Notes: a model not told the origin generated them from the sequence alone. A stretch of DNA of 64,000 bases from Pseudomonas khavaziana (GCF_019145205.1 NZ_JAHSTT010000001.1:558001-622000), one strand, 5' to 3'; counted from the stretch's first letter, positions 36,051 to 54,793 are shown. A program made the numbers and translations.

Positions 36051-36679
36051 TCACGCAAATGGGCCTGGATTTCAGCCTGGTTGCCCAAGCCCATGAGCTT
36101 GTGGCCGGCGTTGACGAAGTTGGACGCGGTCCGCTGTGCGGCGCAGTCGTCACGGCAGCGGTGATCCTTGATCCGAACCGCCCGATCCTGGGGCTCAACG
36201 ATTCGAAAAAGCTCACCGAGGCCCGTCGTGAAAAACTCTTCGACGAGATCTGTGAGAAAGCCCTGAGCTGGCATATTGCCCGGGCAGAAGTAGAAGAAAT
36301 CGACGAATTGAACATTTTACACGCTACCATGCTGGCCATGCAGCGTGCGGTGGAAGGCCTGCATATCACCCCGAAATTGGCGATGATCGACGGTAACCGT
36401 TGCCCGAAGCTGGCCATGCGCGCTGAAGCTGTGGTCCAGGGCGATAGCAAGGTGCCGGCCATTGCCGCGGCATCCATCCTGGCCAAGGTTAGCCGTGACC
36501 GCGAAATGGCTGCGTTCGAGCTGATCTACCCCGGCTATGGCATGGGCGGTCATAAAGGCTACCCGACGCCCGTTCATCTGGAAGCCCTGGCCCGTCTTGG
36601 CCCAACGCCCATCCATCGTCGCTCCTTTGCCCCGGTGCGCCAGGCTTATGAGGCGCGTGAGAGCCTGATCGAGGTTTAG
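36047..36679 (+). CDS. rnhB: Ribonuclease HII
   Basis: A 210-residue nuclease that removes RNA from RNA-DNA hybrids and single ribonucleotides from DNA. The active-site motif [14 protein letters not shown] (about 18-31) holds the first acidic pair, AMIDGN (about 109-114) the next aspartate, and the last acidic residue lies in KVSRDREM (about 147-154). It is translationally coupled to lpxB and separated from dnaE by a hairpin with T-rich tail. Confidence 0.95.
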   Translation: MITQMGLDFSLVAQAHELVAGVDEVGRGPLCGAVVTAAVILDPNRPILGLNDSKKLTEARREKLFDEICEKALSWHIARAEVEEIDELNILHATMLAMQRAVEGLHITPKLAMIDGNRCPKLAMRAEAVVQGDSKVPAIAAASILAKVSRDREMAAFELIYPGYGMGGHKGYPTPVHLEALARLGPTPIHRRSFAPVRQAYEARESLIEV

Positions 36680-36700
36680 CGGCAAGGCTGATGTTTTTAC

Positions 36701-36733
36701 CAAGGCCCGGTACAATCCGGGCCTTGTTGTTTT
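36701..36733 (+). terminator. Hairpin terminator between rnhB and dnaE
   Basis: CAAGGCCCGG (36701-36710), loop TACAAT, CCGGGCCTTG (36717-36726), then TTGTTTT. A perfect ten-pair stem. The loop itself reads as a good -10 hexamer (see findings). Confidence 0.72.
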
Positions 36734-36755
36734 CATGTATCAAGACAGGATCACT

Positions 36756-40277
<3,522 letters not shown>

Positions 40278-40405
40278 CGGTCAGCGCCCCTGACCTCGGC
40301 TGAACATTTAATCTCGACCTAAACGCGCCTCTCCCTTAAGGTAGGGCGCGAATAGACAACCGGCTGGCCAGGCACCCCTTGGCCGTCGACCCAAGACGGA
40401 CGCTT

Positions 40406-41353
40406 ATGAACCCGAATTTTCTTGATTTCGAACAGCCGATCGCTGACCTGCAAGCCAAGATCGAAGAGCTGCGCCTGGTCGGCAATGACAATTCGCTGAA
40501 TATCGGCGATGAGATCGCTCGCCTGCAAGACAAGAGCAGCACGCTCACCGAAGACATTTTCGGCAAGCTGACCAGTTGGCAGATCGCGCGCCTGGCTCGC
40601 CACCCGCGCCGTCCGTATACCCTGGACTACATCGAGCACATCTTCACCGAGTTCGACGAGTTGCACGGCGACCGCCACTTCTCCGACGACGCAGCCATCG
40701 TGGGCGGTATCGCTCGCCTGGACGACCAGCCAGTGATGGTGATCGGTCACCAAAAAGGCCGTGAAGTGCGCGAGAAGGTGCGCCGCAACTTCGGCATGCC
40801 GCGCCCGGAAGGCTACCGCAAGGCGTGCCGCCTGATGGAAATGGCCGAGCGCTTCAAGATGCCGATCCTGACCTTCATCGACACCCCGGGCGCCTACCCG
40901 GGCATCGATGCCGAAGAGCGTAACCAGAGCGAAGCGATTGCCTGGAACCTGCGGGTCATGGCGCGCCTGAAAACCCCGATCATCGCCACCGTGATCGGTG
41001 AGGGTGGTTCCGGCGGTGCACTGGCCATCGGCGTCTGCGACCAGTTGAACATGCTGCAATACTCGACCTACGCGGTGATCTCACCGGAAGGTTGCGCCTC
41101 GATCCTGTGGAAAACCGCAGAGAAGGCGCCGGATGCGGCTGAAGCCATGGGCATCACCGCCGATCGCCTCAAGGGCCTGGGCATCGTGGACAAAGTCATC
41201 GCCGAGCCACTGGGCGGCGCTCACCGCGACCCGGCTGCGGCCGCCGCGACCATACGTGCTGAATTGGGCTCGCAATTGGCGATGCTCAAGAAGCTGGATA
41301 ACGAAGCGCTGCTGGCCCGTCGTTACGAGCGCTTGATGAGCTACGGTCTCTAA
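40406..41353 (+). CDS. accA: Acetyl-CoA carboxylase carboxyltransferase alpha subunit
   Basis: A 315-residue subunit that with AccD transfers CO2 from carboxybiotin to acetyl-CoA, giving malonyl-CoA for fatty acids. [20 protein letters not shown] is the usual N-terminus (start 40406). [24 protein letters not shown] sequence (about 160-180) and [15 protein letters not shown] (about 198-212) form the CoA-binding crotonase fold. It is followed by a REPIN in place of an ordinary terminator. Confidence 0.95.
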   Translation: MNPNFLDFEQPIADLQAKIEELRLVGNDNSLNIGDEIARLQDKSSTLTEDIFGKLTSWQIARLARHPRRPYTLDYIEHIFTEFDELHGDRHFSDDAAIVGGIARLDDQPVMVIGHQKGREVREKVRRNFGMPRPEGYRKACRLMEMAERFKMPILTFIDTPGAYPGIDAEERNQSEAIAWNLRVMARLKTPIIATVIGEGGSGGALAIGVCDQLNMLQYSTYAVISPEGCASILWKTAEKAPDAAEAMGITADRLKGLGIVDKVIAEPLGGAHRDPAAAAATIRAELGSQLAMLKKLDNEALLARRYERLMSYGL

Positions 41354-41373
41354 AGTCGACGCCGTAACTCAAT

Positions 41374-41461
41374 GTGGGAGGGGGCTTGCTCCCGATAGCA
41401 GTGGATCAGTCACCCGATGCAGTGACTGACACTCAGCAATCGGGAGCAAGCCCCCTCCCAC
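41374..41461. repeat. REPIN between accA and tilS
   Basis: GTGGGAGGGGGCTTGCTCCC plus GATAGCAG at 41374-41401, inverted copy ending GCAAGCCCCCTCCCAC at 41461. The right arm lacks the TAG of the GATAGC segment, so the arms are imperfect. Same family as the copies at 18000 and 59446. Confidence 0.9.
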
Positions 41462-41516
41462 ATTTGCTTTGTGTATGCTCAGCCTACGTATTCCAGATTT
41501 GTGGCGGTGACATCTG

Positions 41517-42836
41517 ATGAAACCGGCTCTACCCGCCAGACTCCTGAAAACCCTGGCCCCCTGGCGCAATGCCCCGGTCTGGCACATCGCGTTCTCCGGT
41601 GGCCTTGATTCCACCGTCCTGCTGCACCTTCTGGCCTCCCTGGCAAACACCGAAAGCCTGCCGCCCCTCAGCGCTGTGCATGTCCATCATGGCCTGCAAG
41701 CGGCCGCTGACGCCTGGCCCGGTCATTGCCAAGCGTTATGTGACAGCCTGGGCATCCCTTTGCAGGTCTTGCGTGTACAGGTGCAACCCGGTGCCAGCCT
41801 GGAGCGTGCCGCACGTAACGCACGTTACCAGGCGTTTGCCGAGGTGATCGGGGCAGGGGAGGTGTTGCTCGCCGCCCAGCATCGCGACGATCAAGCCGAG
41901 ACCCTGCTGTTGCGCCTGTTGCGCGGCGCCGGAGTGCGTGGGTTGGCGGCAATGCCCGAGTGTCGCCCGTTGGCGAAGGGCCGCTTGGTGCGGCCATTGC
42001 TGGCAGTCTCTCGGGAAGCGCTGGAGGCCTACGCTCACGAACACCAATTGAAGTGGATTGAAGACCCTTCGAACGCCGATCCACGGTTTTCGCGCAATTA
42101 TTTGCGCCATCAGGTCTTTCCAGCGCTGACACAGCGCTGGCCACAGGCAGTCTTGAGCCTGGCCCGCACTGCCGAGCACCTGAGTGAAGCCCAGGGCCTG
42201 CTCGATGAGCTGGCGCACATGGATCTGACCGCTGCTGATCAGCCTTCAGCGTTTCCGTGGCTGCCTTTGCCCTCCCTGGCCCTTGCTCCGTTGCGCAATC
42301 TTTCCGATGCGCGCCAGCGCAATGCCTTGCGTCATTGGTTGAATCCGCTGACTCGACTGCCCGACAGTGATCACTGGGCCAGTTGGTATGCCCTGCGCGA
42401 TGCCAAGATGGACGCACAGCCATTATGGCGCCTGGCAGACGGTCAGCTTCATCGTTGCGGCGAACGCATTTGGTGGCTGCCTTCCATTTGGTCGGAATTT
42501 TCCGACGTGTCGGTGAGCTGGCCCCATCCGCGAAATCCACTAGAGTTACCTGGGAACGGCCAATTGATGTTTGCCGACAAGGCTCCCGAGGGACCCTTGT
42601 CGATTCGTTATCGCCAGGGTGGCGAAATCGTCGAAGTGCCAGGTCGAGGCCGGCGTGATCTTAAGCGCCTGCTGAATGAAAGTGGTCTGCCAGGCTTCGT
42701 GCGTGGCAGATTGCCGCTGGTCTATCGGGGCGAGCAATTGCTGGCAGTCCCAACCGTCGCGGGGACTTGGACCCGCTCGATGGATGGGGGCCAATTACAT
42801 TGGTTGCCACAGACCTGCGATCAAGGTTTGAGCTGA
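41517..42836 (+). CDS. tilS: tRNA(Ile)-lysidine synthase
   Basis: A 439-residue enzyme that converts the anticodon cytidine of tRNA-Ile (CAU) to lysidine, so that it reads AUA codons. The PP-loop SGGLDS lies at residues 27-32. AQHRDDQAETLLLRLLRGAG (about 120-139) is the family signature, and RFSRNYLRHQVFPAL (about 190-204) contacts the tRNA. The C-terminal domain (about 365-435) has the GRGRRDLKRLLNESG motif. The ribosome site is weak (GGTGA). Confidence 0.93.
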   Translation: MKPALPARLLKTLAPWRNAPVWHIAFSGGLDSTVLLHLLASLANTESLPPLSAVHVHHGLQAAADAWPGHCQALCDSLGIPLQVLRVQVQPGASLERAARNARYQAFAEVIGAGEVLLAAQHRDDQAETLLLRLLRGAGVRGLAAMPECRPLAKGRLVRPLLAVSREALEAYAHEHQLKWIEDPSNADPRFSRNYLRHQVFPALTQRWPQAVLSLARTAEHLSEAQGLLDELAHMDLTAADQPSAFPWLPLPSLALAPLRNLSDARQRNALRHWLNPLTRLPDSDHWASWYALRDAKMDAQPLWRLADGQLHRCGERIWWLPSIWSEFSDVSVSWPHPRNPLELPGNGQLMFADKAPEGPLSIRYRQGGEIVEVPGRGRRDLKRLLNESGLPGFVRGRLPLVYRGEQLLAVPTVAGTWTRSMDGGQLHWLPQTCDQGLS

Positions 42837-42856
42837 TAGAGCCTTTCCGGTAGACT
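42828..42856 (+). promoter_or_regulatory. Candidate sigma-70 promoter for pyrG
   Basis: TTGAGC (42828-42833), 17-base spacer, TAGACT (42851-42856), with a GC-rich stretch (ACGCTCCC) after the -10. The -35 lies inside the last codons of tilS. It leaves a leader of about 245 bases before pyrG that contains T-runs but no clear terminator. Confidence 0.5.
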
Positions 42857-43088
42857 ACGCTCCCTTCTTGATACAACTTCTGTGGATTCGACTGAATCGC
42901 AGCAGTTGCCGATTACCAAGCAGTCTTTGCTGGGCGATTCCAAAAAATGTGTAGCGATCAACGTACCGGTGTTCCATTGCTGGTCTGTCACAACGCGGCG
43001 GTTTTTTTGAAAGGTGCACTGTGATTAATGCAGGTGATCGGGGGCTTCGGCCTTCCTTCGCTTTCCCCGGCGGCTCGGACCGCTTTAA

Positions 43089-47037
<3,949 letters not shown>

Positions 47038-47123
47038 GCAGTAAATGGTAAAAAGTCGGCGGATTGCGTCAGAAATTTCACGACAGTGTGAATTTCGGCG
47101 CTAATCTGCTGACTGACAAGCGC

Positions 47124-47150
47124 AAGCCTGGTTTTTCCAGGCTTTGTGCT
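47124..47150 (+). terminator. Candidate terminator after eno
   Basis: AAGCCTGG (47124-47131), loop TTTTT, CCAGGCTT (47137-47144), then TGTGCT. The stem is perfect but the T-run is poor, so termination may be partial and eno may read into ftsB. Confidence 0.5.
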
Positions 47151-47208
47151 ATCAGTTGCTGCAAAAGGTTTGCATGACTGTTTTTTTTCACTGGATATCC
47201 GGATTTCG

Positions 47209-47487
47209 ATGCGCAGTCCCAATTGGTTGTTCCTCGTCTTGCTTTTGTTGCTGGCTGGCCTGCAGTACCGCCTATGGGTCGGTAATGGCAGCTTTGCGCA
47301 GGTGGAAGAGCTGACCCAGCAAATTGCCGACCAGCGTGCCGAAAACGAACGCCTGCTGGAGCGCAACCGCGTCCTTGACGCCGAAGTGCTTGAGCTGAAG
47401 AAAGGTACGGAGACCGTTGAAGAGCGGGCTCGCCATGAGTTGGGCATGGTCAAGGAGGGCGAGACCCTCTACCAGTTGGCCCAATGA
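47209..47487 (+). CDS. ftsB: Cell division protein FtsB
   Basis: A 92-residue bitopic inner-membrane protein of the divisome (FtsQLB complex). One membrane segment (WLFLVLLLLLAGLQYRLW, about residues 6-23) is followed by a coiled-coil (about 30-70) and the conserved end ERARHELGMVKEGETLYQ. ATG 47209 gives the standard start MRSPNWLF; upstream residues in the frame are not conserved. It overlaps ispD by four bases (ATGA). Confidence 0.92.
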   Translation: MRSPNWLFLVLLLLLAGLQYRLWVGNGSFAQVEELTQQIADQRAENERLLERNRVLDAEVLELKKGTETVEERARHELGMVKEGETLYQLAQ

Positions 47488-48194
47488 ACCGTGATCTCCC
47501 GGCCTTCTGGGCCGTGATTCCTGCCGCGGGCGTTGGTGCCCGTATGGCTGCGGACCGTCCCAAGCAATACCTGCAACTGGGCGGGCGCACTATTCTCGAA
47601 CACAGCCTCGGCTGTTTCCTCGACCATCCATCGCTCAAGGGCCTGGTAGTCAGCCTTGCTGTGGATGATCCCTATTGGCCGACCCTGGCGTTTGCCACTG
47701 ACCCGCGTATCCAACGTGCGGACGGCGGCTCGGAGCGCTCGGGCTCTGTGCTTAATGCGCTGCTGCAGCTCAATGCCCTGGGCGCCAGCGATGATGATTG
47801 GGTATTGGTGCATGACGCGGCGCGGCCTAACTTGAGTCGTGATGACCTCGACAAACTCCTGGCTGAACTGGCGGATGACCTGGTCGGCGGTCTGCTGGCG
47901 GTGCCGGCTCGCGACACGCTCAAGCGCGTCGACAAGCATGGCCGCGTGGTCGAAACCATCGATCGCAGCCTGATCTGGCAGGCTTATACGCCGCAGATGT
48001 TCCGCCTGGGGGCCTTGCACCGCGCCTTGGCCGACAGCCTGGTAGCAGACGCCGTGATCACCGACGAAGCATCGGCCATGGAATGGTCCGGACAGGCGCC
48101 GCGGCTGATCGAAGGGCGTGCAGACAACATTAAAGTCACCCGCCCCGAAGACCTCGAATGGCTGCGTCAGCGCCGGGCTTATCAGGCATCCTGA
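47484..48194 (+). CDS. ispD: 2-C-methyl-D-erythritol 4-phosphate cytidylyltransferase
   Basis: A 236-residue MEP-pathway enzyme forming CDP-methylerythritol. The nucleotide-binding motif VIPAAGVGARMAADRPKQYL lies at about residues 12-31, and VLVHDAARPNLSRDDL (about 107-122) and TDEASAMEW (about 193-201) complete the active site. It is coupled to ftsB and converges on the toxin pseudogene three bases downstream. ispF, often next to ispD, is here 6 kb away. Confidence 0.94.
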   Translation: MNRDLPAFWAVIPAAGVGARMAADRPKQYLQLGGRTILEHSLGCFLDHPSLKGLVVSLAVDDPYWPTLAFATDPRIQRADGGSERSGSVLNALLQLNALGASDDDWVLVHDAARPNLSRDDLDKLLAELADDLVGGLLAVPARDTLKRVDKHGRVVETIDRSLIWQAYTPQMFRLGALHRALADSLVADAVITDEASAMEWSGQAPRLIEGRADNIKVTRPEDLEWLRQRRAYQAS

Positions 48195-48197
48195 CCC

Positions 48198-51100
48198 TCA
48201 GCCGTTGACTTGCTTCAACCCGGGCAGGGTTTTCAGCTCGCTCACCAATGCCTGAATGCTGTCGAATGGCTTCTCATCAATAGGCCAGCCGGCCACGTTG
48301 ATGGAGTACCGACCGTCCTGGCTGTTGATCCTGAAACTGCGCAGGTCCCCACGTCGGGACCTATAGTCAATGTGGGTGGTCTCGGTGAGCATGAATTGGC
48401 CTGGCCGTGTCAGCAGTGTCTGGGCCGACTTCACCACTCGACTATGGGAAGGGCCGGGCTGTGGTTCCATTGAACGCTGCAAGACGGCAGGATCGACGCG
48501 CAAGACCAGGTTGGCTTTGACCGTAGCTTCTCCTTTGTTGAGGCCCAGGCTGGCAGTGCGCCCCGGATCGACTTCGATGCCCAAGGGGTGGGCGCCCACT
48601 CTATCTTCTATCCGCAAACCGATGCTGCCGGTGAGTTCGGCCACCCCGGGGATGTCCTTGAAGGTATTGGTATGGGTATCGCCCACCAGCGCGACCCATT
48701 TACCTGGTTGGCGCTTGGAGGTCTGGATCCACTGGATCACCTCGGTGGCGTAATAGTTCATCATTCGCTGGCGCAGGGTTCCTGCGTTGTCGCGCATATC
48801 GCGAAGTACGTAGCTCACGGTACAGTCGATCGGTTGGATCTTGATCCCGGCGTCGCGGGCTTTGGTCACGACATTTCTGAATGAGTAATAGTGGTTTCGG
48901 GGCAGTGGGTAGATCCCGTTCAGAAAGTTTGTCAGCGCCTCGGCCATGGGGGCGCTCTTGGACCGGTAGAATGCCTTCAACATTGGAATATGCACATCTG
49001 TCAGCAGATGTTCGAAGTAAATGCGTTTGACACCCTGGCTGGCGAGTAGCTGCATGTTGTCGATCAGAAAGGCTTTGCTCGATTCGGCGCTGTGGCTTTC
49101 GCCGACCACGAGGCCATCACTGGCACGTAGCAATTTCTCGATAATGCTTGGCTGTGATTCGTTCAAGCTCAAGCGGGGGAGTACCGGCTGCAGGGGCGAA
49201 TAGGGCAAGCGGTTAAAGAAGATCGCGGAATCCTGGTTCAGTTGGCTCCTCTTTTCAAAGAACAGCTTGCGGACGTTGCTGATCGATTGCGCATCCATGC
49301 CGAAGGGTTCGAAGTCTTCCGAAAATGAACTGGTGTCGGTGAGCATCTGCACGAGAGTCTCGCGCACTGGCGCTGGCATCTGGTAGGTGCTGAACAGACT
49401 TGACTGTTCAGGGCCGCCGAACAGCTTGTAAACCCGTTGCCAGGCATTGCGAAATGCCCCACCCCCGGCCAGGCCGGCACGCCGCCATTGCCGGTCGGTG
49501 CTCTGGATAGCGTAGAGACCTGTGGATTGGAGTGTCTCCGGGGCTTCTGGGTTGTTCACGAAGAGTTCAAAAAAGCCCCAGGCATTTGGGGTTTTGTAGG
49601 TCAGGAAGGTCTCCCCCTGAATCTTGACGGTCTGCAAACCGCTGGGGGCTGTTGCAGCGACCAAGGGTCGTGTCTCGGTTTGGATCGATGCGGGGGGCTC
49701 AGTGATGACCCTGGCACTGATCTGACCCTCCTCTGTACGCATGGCCGGGCCAAGCACAGGGCGCAACGCCTCAAGACTGCTCACTCCTTTGCTGATGCCA
49801 CGGATAACCACCGGGAAGGCGTTCAAGGCACCGAACACAATGCGCTCAACGGCGTGGGGTTTGTCTTTAATAACGTCATCGGCACCGATAGCCATTCCAG
49901 TCAAGCCCGATGTCACGAAGCAAAACTCCGCCAGCAGCGCCGTACCCATGGTCAGCGCCACCGGGATCGCCAGCAGGCAAGCCTTTTCCAACGCGTCAAG
50001 GGTGTCGGCCTTGAGTGTGTCCAAGGGCGAGACAATGGTTTTTGCCGCCAGCTTTGCAATGCGAGCGCGGATCTGCCGTGCGATATAGGCAAATGGATTG
50101 CTTCTGAGCGCCGGATACATTGGATTATTGATGTATTGCTCGGGGTCCCAGTAACCGTTGTGCAACAAGCTGTTGAAAAAGCCGGGAGGGCTGGAAGATT
50201 CCGGGTACATCGCCATGCCGATCAATGCTTCCTCCACACCACTGTAAAGCAGGCCGGAGTCAATCGAGTCGGGTTCAAAGTGGTTGTTCAGGGCTTTGCG
50301 CTGGGTCGGGTCCCTGGCGAGTTTCACCAGCGCATTGCGCATGTCCGTCGGGGTGTTGAAACCATGGATGGGCGATGAATTTCCCGGTATGTACAGCAGG
50401 GTGATCTGGCTCTGGTTGTCGGTAATCGTGAGGATGTCGGTGGCTTCGGATTGATGAATACGCAGCACGCGCACGGACAGGTTTGCATCGGGTGAATAGG
50501 GCGCCTGGAAGTCTTCGAGGGTCAGGTTGCTGGCGTCCTTGTCGATGCCGATACCTGCCGCCCGGGCGGCGAGTTGCCGTTCTGCCTGGGTGAGCGTGAA
50601 CTCTTCGTACTGATGAAGCTAAGCCTTGGTGAAGGCGATGCGCATCAGGGTGGTGTAATTGTCTCGATGTTCGCCCCAGAACAGGGTGATGGCCTGATCA
50701 TAGGTTTGTTCGAAGTTACTTGATTCAATGACCTTTCTAAGAACAACCGGCGCGATCTCTAATTGCGTGGTCGGGTCGTAGACCTGAGGTTCACTTTGCC
50801 GGTAAAGCGCTTCATAGCGCCTGGGCGGGATCCAGCCGGACGTAATGAACTCTTCGTTGAACATCTGCGGAATGCGGTTATCCATCAGGCGCGGTAGTTC
50901 ATCAACGATATTGAAGTATGGCGCGGTGGTGGAAAAGCCCGTGGTGTTGATCATGCCGCCGGGGGCGTGGGGCGCATTGCAGATCATGGCATCGGTCAGG
51001 CTCATGGATTGGACGATCTGAGCGTTGTAGGCCGCGTTGGGGTTGTCGATGTTGTATTCAAGGGTGGTCAGGAACGTGGTGTCCGGGTCCAATGGCTCCT

Positions 51101-51224
51101 GGCTGAACGGTTGCAGATGCTCGCAAAGCAATTGGGCGGCAATGGCGCTGGGCACTGGAAAGTCGGCCAGGACCTTACGGACAAAATGATTGATATGCTG
51201 GAGTTGTTCGGCGTTGGACGTCAT
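48198..51224 (-). pseudogene. Dermonecrotic-type toxin with DUF6543-like and EreA/ChaN-like effector domains, interrupted by an in-frame TAG
   Basis: A single leftward frame of 1008 codons is broken only by TAG at 50619-50621 (codon 202). The first 201 residues (from MTSNAEQLQHINHFVRKVL) and the following sequence (LHQYEEFTLTQAERQLAARA..., LLYIPGNSSPIHGF, ARDPTQRKALNNHF) together form the N-terminal domain seen in large Pseudomonas dermonecrotic-type toxins. A hydrophobic hairpin (LLAIPVALTMGTALLAEF) follows. The C-terminal part has VVGESHSAESSKAF and ALVGDTHTNTF, the paired motifs of the EreA/ChaN/TIKI-like fold found in membrane-targeted effector toxins such as PMT. No ribosome site precedes any restart after the TAG; the first GTG is at 50474. 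So it is most likely a recent nonsense pseudogene; read-through or a sequencing error are alternatives. It is an accessory insertion among core genes. Confidence 0.8.
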
Positions 51225-51293
51225 GGGCTTGCCTGGTTCTGCAGTGGAAGCGGCTATTTACCGGTAGCCAGGCAATGCACGGGCGGTAATTGT

Positions 51294-52196
51294 TTATGCT
51301 CGATAGACCGGGTTGTCACCCAGGCCTTCCTTGAGGAAGTCCACCAGCTTCCTGACCTTTGGCGACAAATGCCGTTGCTGCGGGTACATCGCCCACACGG
51401 CCGTATTCGGCGGCTGATGGGCCTCCAGCAACGACACCAGCGCACCACTGTGCAGATGCCCCAGCACGTAATAGTCCGGCAACTGGCACAAACCCACGCC
51501 CAATAGGGCAGCATCCAATACCGCCTGGCCACTGTTACAGCGCCAATTGCCCTGCACACGCTGGGAAAATTCCCGCCCGTCCTGGGCCAGTTGCCAGATA
51601 TCCGAACTGCCAATCAGGCAATTATGTCGACTCAGTTCCGACAGACTATGTGGCCGACCATAGCGTTCGAGGTAGGAAGGCGAGGCACACAGGTACATGC
51701 GCCGCGGCGCCAGACGGCTGGCAACCATGCGCGAGTCTTGCAGGCGTCCCAGGCGGATGGCCAGGTCGATTCCTTCATGGACCAGATCCAGCGGGCGATT
51801 GGTCAACTCGATATCCACGCGCAACTGCGGATAGAGCGCCATGAACCGCGTGACCAAGGGCACGATAAAGCGTTCGCCGTACGCCACGGCACAGGTCATG
51901 CGCAACATGCCCTTGGGTTCGCTGGTGAGGTCGCCGACTGCGCGCAAAGCTTCTTCGCGACCGTCCTGCAGGCGTTGGCAGTGCTGCAGGAAGGTCTGGC
52001 CGGCTTCGGTCAACGTCACCCTGCGCGTACTGCGGTACAGCAAACGGGTTTGCAGGCGTTCTTCCAGGCGCGCCACCTGCCGGCTGATGTGGGAGGACGA
52101 TACCCCCAACCGCTCCGCTGCTGCCGTGAACTGGCTGCATTCGGCCACCGCAACGAACTCATCGATGCCTTCCCAGCGGTTCTCCAGCATGGTCAT
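51294..52196 (-). CDS. gfnR: LysR-family regulator, probable GfnR-type activator of adhC-fghA
   Basis: A 300-residue LysR regulator. The N-terminal helix-turn-helix (FVAVAECSQFTAAAERLGVS, then SSHISRQVARLEERL) is followed by the substrate-binding domain (about 95-295). It is divergent from adhC-fghA with a 103-base gap, and in P. aeruginosa the LysR gene in this position, gfnR, controls glutathione-dependent formaldehyde detoxification. The same role is inferred here from position and family; the effector is not deduced. Two start codons, 52196 and 52190, are close together. Confidence 0.75.
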   Translation of the reverse strand: MTMLENRWEGIDEFVAVAECSQFTAAAERLGVSSSHISRQVARLEERLQTRLLYRSTRRVTLTEAGQTFLQHCQRLQDGREEALRAVGDLTSEPKGMLRMTCAVAYGERFIVPLVTRFMALYPQLRVDIELTNRPLDLVHEGIDLAIRLGRLQDSRMVASRLAPRRMYLCASPSYLERYGRPHSLSELSRHNCLIGSSDIWQLAQDGREFSQRVQGNWRCNSGQAVLDAALLGVGLCQLPDYYVLGHLHSGALVSLLEAHQPPNTAVWAMYPQQRHLSPKVRKLVDFLKEGLGDNPVYRA

Positions 52197-52232
52197 TGTC
52201 CCTGTACAGCAATAATGTTTTGCTTTTGCCTG

Positions 52233-52243
52233 GATTATTAATC
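52233..52243. promoter_or_regulatory. Candidate operator between the LysR gene and adhC
   Basis: GATTATTAATC is a perfect 11-base dyad in the 103-base divergent gap, about the right place for a LysR-type binding site (T-N-A dyad). AT-rich sequence around it (ATGTTTTACACT near 52251) probably forms the adhC promoter. The call is tentative. Confidence 0.4.
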
Positions 52244-52281
52244 ATCGGGTGATGTTTTACACTCCCTCTCTCAGTTTTTAA

Positions 52282-53412
<1,131 letters not shown>

Positions 53413-53419
53413 GGTCGCC

Positions 53420-54265
53420 ATGAGTCTGGAAAACCTGTCATGCCAGAAGAGCTTCGGTGGCTGGCATAAACGCTACAAGCATCATTCCGATGTACTCGGT
53501 TGCGACATGACCTTCGCCGTCTATCTGCCGCCGCAAGCGGAGCAGGGTGGCAAGCTGCCGGTGTTGTACTGGCTGTCCGGCTTGACCTGCACCGATGAAA
53601 ATTTCATGCAGAAGGCCGGCGCCCAGCGCATGGCTGCCGAGCTGGGCCTGATCATCGTCGCGCCGGACACCAGCCCTCGTGGCCCGGGTGTGCCGGACGA
53701 TCCGGACAACGCCTGGGACTTCGGCCTCGGTGCCGGATTTTATCTGAATGCCACCCAGGAACCCTGGGCCAAGCATTATCGGATGCATGACTACGTGGTG
53801 CAGGAATTGCCGGCACTGGTGGAGACGCATTTCCCAGCGTCGGATAAACGTGGCATCAGCGGACATTCCATGGGCGGGCACGGTGCGCTGGTGTGCGCGC
53901 TGCGCAACCCCGGGCGTTACCAATCGGTATCGGCGTTTTCGCCGATCACCAATCCGATGGACTGCCCTTGGGGCCAGAAAGCCTTCTCCCGTTACCTCGG
54001 TGAAGAGCGTTCCAAGTGGCGTGAATGGGACGCCTGTGTGCTGATCAGCGAGGCCTCGCAAAAGCTGGCGCTGCTGGTAGACCAGGGCGATCGTGACGAC
54101 TTCCTCGAGGTTCAGCTCAAGCCGCAGGCCCTGGTGCAAGCGGCCAAGACAGCCAACCATCCGTTGGAATTGCGCCTGCAACCCGGCTATGACCACAGCT
54201 ACTTCTTTATCGCCAGCTTCATCGAAGACCATTTGCGACATCATGCTCGTGCTTTGCTCGGTTAA
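53420..54265 (+). CDS. fghA: S-formylglutathione hydrolase
   Basis: A 281-residue alpha/beta hydrolase that splits S-formylglutathione into formate and glutathione. The nucleophile is in [16 protein letters not shown] (serine near residue 149), and [15 protein letters not shown] (about 52-66) shapes the oxyanion region. A histidine in [11 protein letters not shown] (about 256-266) is the expected third triad member. ATG 53420 with GAGG upstream starts seven bases after adhC. Confidence 0.95.
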   Translation: MSLENLSCQKSFGGWHKRYKHHSDVLGCDMTFAVYLPPQAEQGGKLPVLYWLSGLTCTDENFMQKAGAQRMAAELGLIIVAPDTSPRGPGVPDDPDNAWDFGLGAGFYLNATQEPWAKHYRMHDYVVQELPALVETHFPASDKRGISGHSMGGHGALVCALRNPGRYQSVSAFSPITNPMDCPWGQKAFSRYLGEERSKWREWDACVLISEASQKLALLVDQGDRDDFLEVQLKPQALVQAAKTANHPLELRLQPGYDHSYFFIASFIEDHLRHHARALLG

Positions 54266-54290
54266 TATCAGGCAAAAGTAGGTAGAATCA

Positions 54291-54319
54291 CGCCCTGAAT
54301 TAAATCGGGGCGTTTTTTT
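54291..54319 (+). terminator. Terminator after fghA, touching the ispF start codon
   Basis: CGCCCTGA (54291-54298), loop ATTAAA, TCGGGGCG (54305-54312), with one G-U pair, then seven T running directly into ATG 54320. Confidence 0.72.
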
Positions 54320-54793
54320 ATGCGTATTGGCCACGGCTATGATGTGCACCGTTTCGCTGAGGGCGATTTCATCACCTTGGGCGGCGTGCGCATTGCACAT
54401 CACCATGGGTTACTGGCCCATTCCGACGGCGACGTTGTCCTGCATGCCTTGAGTGATGCCTTGCTCGGCGCGGCGGCGTTGGGCGATATCGGCAAGCACT
54501 TTCCGGACACCGACCCCACCTTCAAGGGCGCGGACAGCCGAGTATTGCTGCGCCATGTGGTTGGCTTGATCCACGCCAAGGGCTGGAAGGTCGGCAATGT
54601 CGATAACACCATCGTGGCCCAGGCGCCGAAAATGGCCCCGCACATCGAGGCAATGCGCGCACTGATTGCCGCAGACCTGCAAATTGAATTGGATCAAGTC
54701 AACGTGAAAGCTACCACCACCGAAAAACTCGGGTTTACCGGTCGTGAAGAGGGCATCGCGGTGCACTCTGTCGCCTTGTTGCTGCGCGCATGA
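54320..54793 (+). CDS. ispF: 2-C-methyl-D-erythritol 2,4-cyclodiphosphate synthase
   Basis: A 157-residue trimeric MEP-pathway enzyme. [12 protein letters not shown] (metal ligands D8 and H10), [19 protein letters not shown] (about 34-52) and the C-terminal [16 protein letters not shown] (about 131-146) are diagnostic. The start is secure from the family N-terminus, but there is no free ribosome site: the ATG follows the T-run of a hairpin. A candidate -10 TAGAAT (54283-54288) lies 31 bases upstream. It overlaps truD by four bases (ATGA). Confidence 0.95.
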   Translation: MRIGHGYDVHRFAEGDFITLGGVRIAHHHGLLAHSDGDVVLHALSDALLGAAALGDIGKHFPDTDPTFKGADSRVLLRHVVGLIHAKGWKVGNVDNTIVAQAPKMAPHIEAMRALIAADLQIELDQVNVKATTTEKLGFTGREEGIAVHSVALLLRA

